From Phaeodactylibacter sp. (GTDB lineage: Bacteria > Bacteroidota > Bacteroidia > Chitinophagales > Saprospiraceae): a DNA stretch of 40,289 nucleotides. Under the pieces are notes generated by a model, which saw only the letters and a program-made list of their open reading frames with translations, had not been told where the DNA came from and searched no databases. A program made the position numbers and the translations under genes. The stretch spans positions 1 to 40,289 of the forward strand of contig JAGFJD010000261.1 of assembly GCA_024102975.1 (NCBI GenBank), in the 5' to 3' direction. Shown piece by piece: positions 25,522-34,419 of the stretch (position 1 is its first letter; each line of letters opens with the position of its first letter).

Positions 25522-28500
25522 ATGAAATCAACTCAATTCCTCATAGCTGCCCTTTTATCGCTCTGGTTCGTCGCCTGCCAAGGCCCGGAGCAAGGCCATG
25601 AAGACACCCTCTTCCGGCCCGTGCCCGCCAGCCGGTCCAACATCGCCTTTGCCAACCGCCTGGAGGAGACCCCGGAGTGGAACATCATCGAATACCTCTA
25701 CTTCTACAACGGCGGCGGCGTCGCCGTCGGCGATGTCAACAACGACGGGCTGCCCGATATCTATTTCACCGCCAATACAGCGCCCAACCGCCTCTACCTC
25801 AACAAGGGAAACCTGGAGTTTGAAGACGTCACCGAAGCAGCCGGCGTCGCCGGCCAGGGCAACTGGAAAACCGGCGTGACGATGGCCGACGTCAATGGCG
25901 ACGGCTGGCTGGACATCTACGTCTGCCAGGTGGGCCGCTACAAAAGCCGCCGCGGCCGCAACGAGCTGTTTATTAACCAACAGGATGGAACCTTCGCCGA
26001 GCAGGCCGCAACGTATGGCCTGGCCTTCCAGGGCCTGTCCACCCAGGCCGCTTTTTTCGATTACGACCGCGACGGCGACCTGGACTGCTACCTGCTCAAC
26101 CACTCTGTCCATTCCGCCGAAAATTACGTGGAAGCTACCATCCGCCGACAGCCGGACTCCCTGGCCGGCGACCGCCTATACCGCAACGAGGGCGGGCGGT
26201 TCGCCGATGTCACCCGCCAGGCCGGCCTGTACAGCAGCCGCGTCGGTTACGGCCTGGGCGTCGCCGTGAGCGACCTGGACGAAAACGGCTGGCCGGACCT
26301 CTACGTCTCCAACGACTTTCACGAGAACGACTACCTCTACTTCAACAACGGCGACGGGACCTTCCGCGACGGGACTGCCGGTTCGCTGGGCCATACCAGC
26401 ACCTTCTCCATGGGCAGCGATGTCGCCGATTTCAACAACGACGGCCGGGCCGATATTCTGTCGCTGGACATGAAACCCGAAGAGGAAACCATCCTGAAAT
26501 CTTCCGTCGGTTCCGACCCTTTCAACATCTACCAGTTCAAGCTGCAGTTTGGCTACCACTATCAGTTCCCGCGGAACATGCTGCAGCTCAACCAGGGGCA
26601 GCTGGATGGCCAGACGCGCTTTTCCGAGATCGGCCAGTTGGCCGGCATCGCCGCCACCGACTGGAGCTGGTCGCCCCTCATCACCGACCTGGACCTGGAT
26701 GGACGGAAGGACATCTTCATCACCAACGGTATCTGGCGGCGGCCCAACGACCTCGATTATCTGAAGTTCACCTCCAACCAGCAGGTGCAGCAGAACGCCG
26801 GCAACCTGGAAATGGCCGCCCGCATGCCGGAGGGGCTGGCGGCCAATTACGCCTACCGGAACCAGGGCGGCCTGGCCTTCGAGGACGTTTCCCGGCAGTG
26901 GGGGCTGGATTACCGCGGCTGCAGCAACGCCGCTGCCTACGCCGACCTGGACAACGACGGCGACCTCGACCTCGTCGTCAACAACCTCAACGCCAATGCC
27001 CTTGTTTTTGAAAACCAGGTGCGGCGGCAACAGGCGCCCAACTTCATCCGCCTGCGGCTTAAAGCCCGCGGCAGCAATACCTTCGGCATCGGCAGCCGGG
27101 CCACGCTTTTTGCCGGCGGCCGCCGGCAAACCCTGGAGCTTTTTGCCACCCGGGGCTTTCAGGCAGGGGTGGAACCCGTACTGTCTTTCGGCCTGGGCGA
27201 AACCGAAACGATCGATTCTCTGGTGATCCGCTGGCCGGACGGCACCCGACAGCTGATTCCGGCGCCGGCTGCCAACCAGCTGCTTGCCATAGTACAGGGC
27301 GAAACTGCCGGGGGCCGCGGGCCTTCCGCAGCAGCGAAACCTTTGTTTGAAAAGGTGCCCGCCAGCATTTCCGGCCTCGGTTTCCGCCATCGCGAGAACC
27401 CGTTCAACGATTTCGACCGGGAAAAACTGATTCCCCACCAGTTGTCTGCCCAGGGGCCCTGCCTGGCCGTTGCGGATGTCAACGGCGATGGCCGGGAGGA
27501 CCTGTACATCGGAGGCGGCAGGGGGCAGGCCGGCGCCGTCTACTTACAAACCAGCACAGGTGGTTTTCAACCGGGGGACCTGACCGCCTTCATCATGGAC
27601 TTCCCCTACGAAGACACCGGCGCTGCCTTCTTCGACGCCGACGGGGATGGCCGCCCCGACCTCTATGTCGTCAGTGGGGGAGGGGAGGCCGAGCCTGCTT
27701 TTTCCCTGCAGGACCGCCTGTATATAAATCGGGGAAAAGGCCGGTTTGAAAGAAAATTCGACGCCCTCCCGCCTCTGGAGGCCAATGGTTCCTGCGTAAC
27801 CCCTCTCGATTTTAACCAGGATGGGGCGATGGACCTGTTCGTCGGCGCCCGTTCTGTTCCCGGGAGTTATGGCCTGCCGCCCCGTTCCTGTCTTTTGCAG
27901 AACGACGGGCGGGGGAACTTCACCGACGTTACCGGGCAGGTGGCGCCGCAGCTGGCTTCCCTGGGCATGGTGACGGGCGCCGCCCTGCTTGCCCGGGAGG
28001 AGGAACGCCTGTTGGCCGTGGCAGGGGAGTGGATGCCGGTAACCTTTTTTGATGTAAACCAGCCCGTGTGGGAGCAGAGAACGGTGCCCGGTTCGAATGG
28101 CTGGTGGAACACCCTGTCGGTGGCCGACCTGGATGGCGACGGGGATGACGACCTGCTGCTGGGCAACAACGGCCTGAACTCCAGCCTGCGGGCTTCCCGG
28201 CAAGAGCCGCTGGAGCTGTACGTCAAGGACTTCGACCAGAACGGCAGCACCGACCCCATCCTTACCTATTATCGGCAGGGGCGCCGGTATACCTACTTTT
28301 CCAAAGATGAGCTTGCCGAGCAGCTCGTCCAGGTCAAAAAGCGTTATCTGGATTACCGGCCTTTTGCCGAAAGCACCTTCGAAGAGGCCTTTCCGCCGGA
28401 AATGCTGGAAGGGGCGGTTCACCTTCAGGCCTTTACGCTGGCTTCCTGCTGGGCTGAAAACCAGGGGGCGGGCAGCTTCGAGCTGCACGAGCTTCCCGTG

Positions 28501-28836
28501 CAGGCCCAGTTTGCGCCCCTGTTCGGCCTTACCGCCGGCGATTTCAACAGCGACGGCCGCCAGGATATCCTGGGCGTGGGCAACTGGTATGGCGTACGGC
28601 CCAGCCTGGGGCGATACGACGCCTCCTACGGGTTGTGCCTGGGAGGAGGGGAGGGCGGCGCCTTCGCGGCTCTGGAGCCGGCGGAGAGCGGCTTTGCCGT
28701 GTTCGGCGAGGGGCGGGCCATTGCCCCCGTGCGCCGGGCGGACGGGAGCCTGCTGCTGGTCGTCGGGCGCAACGATGATGTGCCGGTGGTGTTTCGGGCG
28801 CTGGAAGTGCCGGGAGAGGACGGGCCATTCCAGTGA
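25522..28836 (+). CDS. CRTAC1-like FG-GAP/VCBS propeller lipoprotein with ASPIC/UnbV domain (paralog 3)
   Basis: 1,104 residues from the ATG at 25522, which gives the lipoprotein signal MKSTQFLIAALLSLWFVAC (C19). The frame is also open from a TTG at 25492 that overlaps the previous stop. It has the same two-propeller plan with an ASPIC/UnbV domain near residues 511-583, but is more divergent: blade loops such as DLDENGWPDLYV and DLDLDGRKDIFI, and ENPFNDFDREKLIPHQ where the others have ENDFIDFDRDRLLYHM. This suggests an older duplication and perhaps a different ligand. It is the last gene of the susCD-linked unit; no terminator is obvious in the 13 nt before the converging GNAT gene. Confidence 0.91.
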   Translation: MKSTQFLIAALLSLWFVACQGPEQGHEDTLFRPVPASRSNIAFANRLEETPEWNIIEYLYFYNGGGVAVGDVNNDGLPDIYFTANTAPNRLYLNKGNLEFEDVTEAAGVAGQGNWKTGVTMADVNGDGWLDIYVCQVGRYKSRRGRNELFINQQDGTFAEQAATYGLAFQGLSTQAAFFDYDRDGDLDCYLLNHSVHSAENYVEATIRRQPDSLAGDRLYRNEGGRFADVTRQAGLYSSRVGYGLGVAVSDLDENGWPDLYVSNDFHENDYLYFNNGDGTFRDGTAGSLGHTSTFSMGSDVADFNNDGRADILSLDMKPEEETILKSSVGSDPFNIYQFKLQFGYHYQFPRNMLQLNQGQLDGQTRFSEIGQLAGIAATDWSWSPLITDLDLDGRKDIFITNGIWRRPNDLDYLKFTSNQQVQQNAGNLEMAARMPEGLAANYAYRNQGGLAFEDVSRQWGLDYRGCSNAAAYADLDNDGDLDLVVNNLNANALVFENQVRRQQAPNFIRLRLKARGSNTFGIGSRATLFAGGRRQTLELFATRGFQAGVEPVLSFGLGETETIDSLVIRWPDGTRQLIPAPAANQLLAIVQGETAGGRGPSAAAKPLFEKVPASISGLGFRHRENPFNDFDREKLIPHQLSAQGPCLAVADVNGDGREDLYIGGGRGQAGAVYLQTSTGGFQPGDLTAFIMDFPYEDTGAAFFDADGDGRPDLYVVSGGGEAEPAFSLQDRLYINRGKGRFERKFDALPPLEANGSCVTPLDFNQDGAMDLFVGARSVPGSYGLPPRSCLLQNDGRGNFTDVTGQVAPQLASLGMVTGAALLAREEERLLAVAGEWMPVTFFDVNQPVWEQRTVPGSNGWWNTLSVADLDGDGDDDLLLGNNGLNSSLRASRQEPLELYVKDFDQNGSTDPILTYYRQGRRYTYFSKDELAEQLVQVKKRYLDYRPFAESTFEEAFPPEMLEGAVHLQAFTLASCWAENQGAGSFELHELPVQAQFAPLFGLTAGDFNSDGRQDILGVGNWYGVRPSLGRYDASYGLCLGGGEGGAFAALEPAESGFAVFGEGRAIAPVRRADGSLLLVVGRNDDVPVVFRALEVPGEDGPFQ

Positions 28837-28849
28837 GCCGGGAGTCCTG

Positions 28850-29326
28850 CTATGGCAAGTTTCTCAAACCTGCAGTAAACGTATAAACCGGCAATTTACG
28901 CCCCGCGATGCTGCTCTGTCGTTCGCCAACCTTCCTCCCTCCCATCTTTTCATAAAAACCGCTGGCATAGGGATCGGATTCGACGATGAGCCTTTCCGCC
29001 CCTGCCTGCCGTGCTTTTCGCAGCATGTGTTCAAACATCAACCGGCCGTAGCCTTTTCCGATGTTTTCCGGCAGCAGCCAAAAGTGCGCCAGGTCGGTTG
29101 CATCGTATTCTGCGTGCGGTTGCAGCGCATAAAAGCCGATTATTTCCGCCCCGGCCTCTGCTTTCACCACCATTTCTTTTTCTATAAATTCCGGCCGGAT
29201 TTCCAGTTCTTCTGCCCAGATTCTCATCCATTCCTCCGGATACCCCCAGTGCTGTTTGGAACGGCGGGCGATGGCCGTTAGCATGGCGGCATCGGTAGGT
29301 TGTGCGGGGAAGAATTGTAAGGCCAT
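28850..29326 (-). CDS. GNAT-family N-acetyltransferase
   Basis: 158 residues from the ATG at 29326 (MALQFFPAQPTDAAML), which aligns with the normal GNAT start. The frame extends upstream to 29407, but that part (MFEQEQCADF...) is unlike the family. The acetyl-CoA loop is NIGKGYG (residues 88-94), after the strand DLAHFWLLP. The C-terminal AERLIVESDPYASGFYEKMG is also typical. The acceptor is unknown. It is not closely similar to the other GNAT enzyme in the window (10592-11077). It converges with the third propeller gene across only 13 nt. Confidence 0.82.
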   Translation of the reverse strand: MALQFFPAQPTDAAMLTAIARRSKQHWGYPEEWMRIWAEELEIRPEFIEKEMVVKAEAGAEIIGFYALQPHAEYDATDLAHFWLLPENIGKGYGRLMFEHMLRKARQAGAERLIVESDPYASGFYEKMGGRKVGERQSSIAGRKLPVYTFTAGLRNLP

Positions 29327-29407
29327 TTTCAGTTTTGAAATATTTTTTTCTTGTAAATGTTCAGGCATTTCAGCTTTGAAGTCTGCGCACTGTTCTTGTT
29401 CGAACAA

Positions 29408-29520
29408 CGGGTTTTCCAGGTGTCAACCGCAACACCACAATACCATAAAACCGCAAAACCCAAACCTTTACCTTGAAAGCCTTTGAATAACAATATAACA
29501 ATATAACAACCCATCCTTCC
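29408..29520. repeat. Low-complexity spacer with ATAACAAT octamers
   Basis: Three octamers ATAACAAT, ATAACAAT, ATAACAAC (29487-29510) lie just past the stop of the type B sorting-domain gene, in its 3' region. The remainder is AAC/ACC-rich text with ACCGCAA and AACCC words. No gene is visible. Confidence 0.7.
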
Positions 29521-31401
29521 CTACCTCAGCAACACCACATCACCCTGTCTCCGCTCTGCCGGTTCTCCTTCAAACTCCTGGTAGGAAAGTTGGTAGAAGT
29601 ACACTTCGGAAGGCGCGGGTTGCCCGTTGGAAGTACCGTCCCAGCCCTTTTCGGCATCCTCCGTTTCGAAGACCAGCTGGCCCCAGCGGTTGAACACCTG
29701 CAGGCGGTAGGCCGGGAAGGGGCACTGCCGGATGGGGGCAAAAAAGTCATTCACGCCGTCTCCGTTAGGTGTGAAGGCATTGGGAATGGCCAGGCAGGGC
29801 TCACACCAGCGCACGGTGATGGAATCTTCCAGGACGCAATCATCTACGACTGCCTTAACGAGGTAACGATCCGGTTTGATCACTTCGTACAAGGGGTCCT
29901 GGGCGCCGTCCTGCCAGAGGTAGAGGGCGGCGCCTTCCAGCGTGGCGTCCAATACCAGAGCAGACTGGTCACAAAGAGTGGTATCAGCGGGCAGGCCCTG
30001 CCAGTCGACAACCGGCAGATTCAGGCGGATGGTGTCGCTCGCCCGGCATTCGCCTATGCTGGCGGAGGCCCAGTAGGTGCCGGAGGCGGAGATGGTGAGG
30101 GTGGTGTCTGTGCTGCCGTCGCTCCAGAGGATGTCAGAACCGTCCGGCAAGCCAGGTATGGAAAGGGTGAATTGTTCTGCGTCGCAGATTGTCGAGTCTG
30201 CCGGAAACCCAAAGGCGGGGATAGCCGACAATTTGACCACCCAGAAATCATAGTCTCCGATGGGGTTGGAAATGTCGCCATCGGCTGACCGGCTGATGCC
30301 GGACAACAGCAGGCCGCCATCCGGCGCCAGGGCGATGGCCTCTGCCTCATCGGCCCGGCTGCCGCCGAAGTGCAGATGCTGAAGGATATTCCCGTCCGGG
30401 CTGATCTCCGCCAGGCTGTAATCGCGGCTTTCGCTGACGAAGAATTCTTCTTCCCGTTGGGACAAAACGAAAAGGTGCCCTTCCCGGCTGACCTGAAAGC
30501 CAGCCGCGTATTGGTTTTCTGCCAGGTTGTACCGTTGTTCCCAGATGATCTCTCCCCGTGGGCTGAGCCGGAGGACAATGGCGCCCGGGTACTCGGAGAC
30601 GTAGGTGTTGCCTGCCAGCAGCAGGCTGCTGTCGCTCATTTCCTGGATTTTTACCGGAAGGATAAAAAACGGAAGCGGGATGCTGTCCAGAAAGGCCCCC
30701 TGTTCATCCATTCGAACGATATGGGAACTGGTGGAAAGGAAAAAAGTATTGCCATTGGCTTTGCTCAGCGGGCAATTGAGGAAAAGGTGGTCATACAGGC
30801 GGGCCCACAACAGGTTGCCGGCGGCGTCAAAGCGGCTGATCTGGCTTAGAAGCTGAGTAGGGCCGCTTTCGCGCCTGCCCAGGCCCAGGGTGAGGCAGCC
30901 TCCATCGGAAGTGGGTTGTACCGCATAGCAGGACTCCGGGGCACTGGTGCCGAAACTGTGCTGCCAGCTGATAGCTCCGTCTTCGTCGACCTTCAGCACC
31001 CACGCGTCGCCGGCGCCATTATGGGCAGTGACATCCTGTCCGGCTTCGCCGGAAGCCCCGCAGAGGAAGTAGCCGCCACCCGCCGCTGTGGCCGCCGCCC
31101 GGGCGTAGTCCCTGCCCGGCCCGCCGTAGTGCCGGCTCCAGAGGATGTCGCCCCTGGCATTGAGTTTTAGTACGGCCATGTCTTCTTCTCCATGATTGCC
31201 GGCCAGGTGGACGTCGGCAGAACGGGCACCTCCAAACAATAGGAAACCGCCGTCATTGCTGTTGATAAGGCCACCGTAGGTTTCCGCCGCAGTCCCTCCG
31301 TAACTGCTTTCCCATTCCAGGGCCGGGCAGTTCTCATAGCTCTGCGTGAAACCCTGCAATGTGGTTAGGGTGAACAAAATCAGTGTAAAGTGCTGTTTCA
31401 T
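29521..31401 (-). CDS. Secreted protein with T9SS type B sorting domain
   Basis: 626 residues. Signal peptide (about residues 1-20, ending at GFTQ). The N-terminal two thirds are beta-propeller-like repeats with the recurrent pattern SxDGGFLLxGxxxS...DxWVLKLD, as in delta-60-type or quinoprotein-like propellers. Two Ig-like segments follow (DSTICDAEQFTLSIPG and DTTLCDQSALVLDA). The C-terminal 80 residues are a gliding-motility-type CHU_C domain: AIPNAFTPNGDGVNDFF, then VFNRWGQLVFE and GWDGTSNGQP. That domain marks export by the type IX secretion system and attachment to the cell surface. The cargo function is unknown; no enzyme motif is visible. Confidence 0.9.
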   Translation of the reverse strand: MKQHFTLILFTLTTLQGFTQSYENCPALEWESSYGGTAAETYGGLINSNDGGFLLFGGARSADVHLAGNHGEEDMAVLKLNARGDILWSRHYGGPGRDYARAAATAAGGGYFLCGASGEAGQDVTAHNGAGDAWVLKVDEDGAISWQHSFGTSAPESCYAVQPTSDGGCLTLGLGRRESGPTQLLSQISRFDAAGNLLWARLYDHLFLNCPLSKANGNTFFLSTSSHIVRMDEQGAFLDSIPLPFFILPVKIQEMSDSSLLLAGNTYVSEYPGAIVLRLSPRGEIIWEQRYNLAENQYAAGFQVSREGHLFVLSQREEEFFVSESRDYSLAEISPDGNILQHLHFGGSRADEAEAIALAPDGGLLLSGISRSADGDISNPIGDYDFWVVKLSAIPAFGFPADSTICDAEQFTLSIPGLPDGSDILWSDGSTDTTLTISASGTYWASASIGECRASDTIRLNLPVVDWQGLPADTTLCDQSALVLDATLEGAALYLWQDGAQDPLYEVIKPDRYLVKAVVDDCVLEDSITVRWCEPCLAIPNAFTPNGDGVNDFFAPIRQCPFPAYRLQVFNRWGQLVFETEDAEKGWDGTSNGQPAPSEVYFYQLSYQEFEGEPAERRQGDVVLLR

Positions 31402-31848
31402 TGTTTTAGAAGCTGCTTAAATTTGACACTTCGGTTTTGTTATGGCTCTTTTTGTGCTGGTTTTCGTTACCGATGTCTACAACGCCGGAAAGTCGGAAGA
31501 GATTGTCGGCCGTAGCCCTGAAGGGCAAGCGCCGCGACGTTACCCTCGCCACCAAGGTAAACTTCCCGGAAGGAGAGGGCTGCAACGACCGCGGCCTGTC
31601 GCGCCACAACATTATCCTCACACCGCAGCCCGCAGTATTTAGCAACCCAAACGACCCGCTTACCCATTCGCCTTTTGCATCAAATCCTTTTTTGGTTATA
31701 TTTATTGTTCGCCTTCATGTCGTCATGCAACCGCTCCTTACCGCCGGTGATTTTTCGGCATGAACTCCTGCAGCGAGAATTTCATCGCCATGCGGTGTGA
31801 ACAGAACGGCGCGAGCCATCTTTAACCCATAGTAAACACTTTTTGCCT
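31402..31848. other. Intergenic region between divergent T9SS cargo genes
   Basis: 447 nt hold the aldo/keto reductase remnant (31466-31619). The remainder (31620-31848) is AT-rich around 31680-31715, with TATATTTA near 31699, one base off the Bacteroidota -7 box, so the promoter of the next gene may lie here. I see no RNA gene. Confidence 0.5.
31466..31619 (+). pseudogene. Aldo/keto reductase remnant with frameshift
   Basis: Two adjacent frames together read as an internal piece of an aldo/keto reductase. [16 protein letters not shown] (31466-31513) is followed, after one extra A at 31514, by [23 protein letters not shown] and [10 protein letters not shown] (31515-31619). This matches the family stretch from the catalytic-tyrosine region (DxYxxGxSE) to the ATKV strand and the following helix start. 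The catalytic Asp-Tyr area is present only in part, and both ends of the gene are gone. About 50 of some 330 residues remain, so this is a decayed relic rather than an active gene. Confidence 0.75.
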
Positions 31849-34344
31849 ATGACACGTATCAATACCCTGGTATGCCTTGCCATTTTTCTGCTTTCCGCCC
31901 CCCGTGGCGCGGCGCAGGTCTTTTTTGAAGCCCGGTTTGACAGTGGCGCACTGCCCGCCGGCTGGGAAACAGAGGATCAATCCGGCAACGGCGTCCTCTG
32001 GCAGGTGTGTTCCGGGGCGGCGGCCTGCGGGCTGGCGGGCATGCCTCCCGTGCTGGCCCACTTCAAATCCGCCACGGCCGGCGACGGTTACGCTATGCTC
32101 AACTCCGGCCAGGCCGGCAACCTGCCCGGCGACGGCCACTTCAGCCGTCTGGTCAGCCGGCCGGTCAACTGCGCCGGCCGGAGCAATGTATACCTGCAAT
32201 TTCAGACGGCGATCGGCACGGTCAGCCGCAACCCTGCCGCCAACGCCATCCTCCGGGTGCGGTCAAACGCCGGCATGAAGGTCTACCGGCCCTTTAGCAT
32301 GCTCGAAAGGAACAATACCCTTCAGGTGGCCCCTGTCGGGGAACTGGCCGGCGGCCGGGCTTATATCGTCACGCTGGACATCAGCCAGCTCGCGGCCAAC
32401 CGCCCGGAGGTCCGCCTGGAATGGGAGTGGCGCGGCAACAACGAGTTCGCCTGGCTCGTCGACGACGTCCTGCTAAGTACCCAGAACCCCGCCCGCCCCA
32501 ATGACGCCGTCTTCTTCGAAAGCTTCGACAATGGAATCAGCGGGTGGACAGCCAACGCCCCCCTGCCTCCCGATTCCCTCTGGAAGTGGACGCCCTATGG
32601 CGACGTGAGCAACGGATACGGCATCGGTTTCGCCCAGCGGGAAGCCTTCATCCACGCCCCATCTGCATCCGAAGGGGCCATGGCCTTCAACGCCGACTTC
32701 TACAACACCCGGGGGCAGGAACCCGGGCAGGCGCCGCCCAAAGCCTTCGTCTGCGAATTGATCTCCCCCCCCATCGACCTGTCCGGAGTCGACGCCCCCC
32801 TCGCCCTGCAGTTCTTCCAGATGGGCTGGCTCGGCAACATCGCCCCCGGCGCGCCCCAAACCCAGGAAGGCGCCCGCTACATCACCTCCTTCGCCTACAG
32901 CACCGACGGCGGCCAGAACTGGAGCGACCCCATCAACGTCAACCCCTACCAAACGCCGGTTACCGCTTCTAATCTGTTTGACCTGCCGCCTTTCAACAAC
33001 AAGGTTTATTTTGCCTTGCCGGACATCGAAGGCAACAGCGACTTCCGCCTTAAATTTACCTGGGCGGGCGATTTCTACTTCTGGGTGATCGACGATATCG
33101 CCCTGGTGAGAAGGGAAGCACGCGACATGAAGGCCAACCGCAACTTTTTCGCCGTCACCCCCAATGCCGTCACGCCGGCCAGCCAGCTCCAGGACGCAAC
33201 CCTGCTCTGCGACGTGGTCAACATCGGAACGGAAACGGCCGAAGCGGTGCGGCTGGAAGCAATGGTGCGCAAAAAGGGAAGCAACGCCGTCGTATACGCC
33301 GATACCTTGTTCTACGGCGACGTCCCCGTCGACTCTCTGGTCGAGAACGTATTTTTCGGCCGCAAGCTGGAGGCGGCTTCTATCGCTCAGCCCGGCGAGT
33401 ATGAAGCGTTTTACGCCGTTGGCCACAACCGGCCGGACGACCGCCCGGAGGACGACACCGTGCGCTGGCGTTTCACCGTCTCCAACCTCACCTTCGCCAA
33501 GGAATTCGGCCCTACGCGGGACATCGCGCCCGCCGAGAGCCGGTCCTATACCTACGGCAACCTCTTCTACGTGCCCAGAGGCCAGGGCTTCTACGCCTGC
33601 TCGGTGACCTTCGGCGTCGGCAACGCCCGCCAGTTGGCCAACAACAACGAAGAAGTCACTATTTTCCTGAACCGCTGGAACGGCGATGCCAACCAGGATG
33701 GCCTCATCAACGAAGGCGAATACGATATCCTGGCATTCAACTCCTACTTCTTTTCTGAACTGGATGGCAACGACCTGATCCGAATCCCCATTTCCGTGGA
33801 CACCGTGGGCATCAACCTGGAGGACGACGCCTACTATATGGTTGCCGTTCAGTACGAATCCTTCGACGTGAATTGCTTTATGCTGGCCTCCGACACCATC
33901 GACTATCAGGCGACCTGGTTTGCCAACGATTCCCTGGAGAACCAGCAGTATGCCAGCGTGCTCGATGTCGGCAATACCGGCAACTTCAGCACCATCGGCT
34001 TCGGCTACAACATCGTGCCCGTAGTGCGCCTGCACCTGGGTACGAATGTGGACTGCATCCCGACTGTAGGAACGAATTCCAAAGAAGCCGTAGCCACCCT
34101 GCGGTTGTCGCCCAACCCGGCCGGCAGCCAGGCCCGCCTGGAACTCGGCAGCGGCCAGGCCTACGCCAACGCCTGGGTAACCATCATTGACCTGTCAGGA
34201 AAAACCATCCGGGCAGACTATCTCGGAGAGGTATCGGGAGAAGCAGTATTGCTGGACGTCAGCCGCCTGCCGGAAGGGATATATATTGTGAAGTTCCGGG
34301 CCGACGGCTTCCTCGGCGCCGGCAAGCTGGCCGTGCAGCGCTGA
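31849..34344 (+). CDS. Secreted protein with T9SS type A sorting domain
   Basis: 831 residues from the ATG at 31849 (a TTG two codons earlier is in frame but unneeded). Signal peptide ends near RGAAQ. Two similar jelly-roll-like modules follow: FFEARFDSGALPAGWETED and FFESFDNGISGWTANAPLP, each ending in a WLVDDVLL or WVIDDIALV strand, as in choice-of-anchor/MAM-like domains that bind carbohydrate or protein. A central region has CARDB-like spacing. The C-terminal 80 residues (LRLSPNPAGSQARLEL ... LPEGIYIVKFRADG) are the type A Por-secretion signal, so the protein leaves by the type IX system. No catalytic motif is evident. Confidence 0.88.
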   Translation: MTRINTLVCLAIFLLSAPRGAAQVFFEARFDSGALPAGWETEDQSGNGVLWQVCSGAAACGLAGMPPVLAHFKSATAGDGYAMLNSGQAGNLPGDGHFSRLVSRPVNCAGRSNVYLQFQTAIGTVSRNPAANAILRVRSNAGMKVYRPFSMLERNNTLQVAPVGELAGGRAYIVTLDISQLAANRPEVRLEWEWRGNNEFAWLVDDVLLSTQNPARPNDAVFFESFDNGISGWTANAPLPPDSLWKWTPYGDVSNGYGIGFAQREAFIHAPSASEGAMAFNADFYNTRGQEPGQAPPKAFVCELISPPIDLSGVDAPLALQFFQMGWLGNIAPGAPQTQEGARYITSFAYSTDGGQNWSDPINVNPYQTPVTASNLFDLPPFNNKVYFALPDIEGNSDFRLKFTWAGDFYFWVIDDIALVRREARDMKANRNFFAVTPNAVTPASQLQDATLLCDVVNIGTETAEAVRLEAMVRKKGSNAVVYADTLFYGDVPVDSLVENVFFGRKLEAASIAQPGEYEAFYAVGHNRPDDRPEDDTVRWRFTVSNLTFAKEFGPTRDIAPAESRSYTYGNLFYVPRGQGFYACSVTFGVGNARQLANNNEEVTIFLNRWNGDANQDGLINEGEYDILAFNSYFFSELDGNDLIRIPISVDTVGINLEDDAYYMVAVQYESFDVNCFMLASDTIDYQATWFANDSLENQQYASVLDVGNTGNFSTIGFGYNIVPVVRLHLGTNVDCIPTVGTNSKEAVATLRLSPNPAGSQARLELGSGQAYANAWVTIIDLSGKTIRADYLGEVSGEAVLLDVSRLPEGIYIVKFRADGFLGAGKLAVQR

Positions 34345-34419
34345 CCGGACGTGCCAGATTTATCTGGTGCGTAAGTAAGGGCCCCACAATACCCCTCAAA
34401 ATAACCAGTAACCTTCCTC

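Noticed and set aside
31753..31811. Short minus-strand peptide ([17 protein letters not shown]) upstream of the type A T9SS gene
   Set aside because: Only 17 codons, no start signal, no recognisable match; too short to support.
34354..34367. CCAGAT/ATCTGG palindrome between the converging T9SS gene and valS
   Set aside because: Six base pairs with almost no loop and no U-run; too weak to call a terminator.
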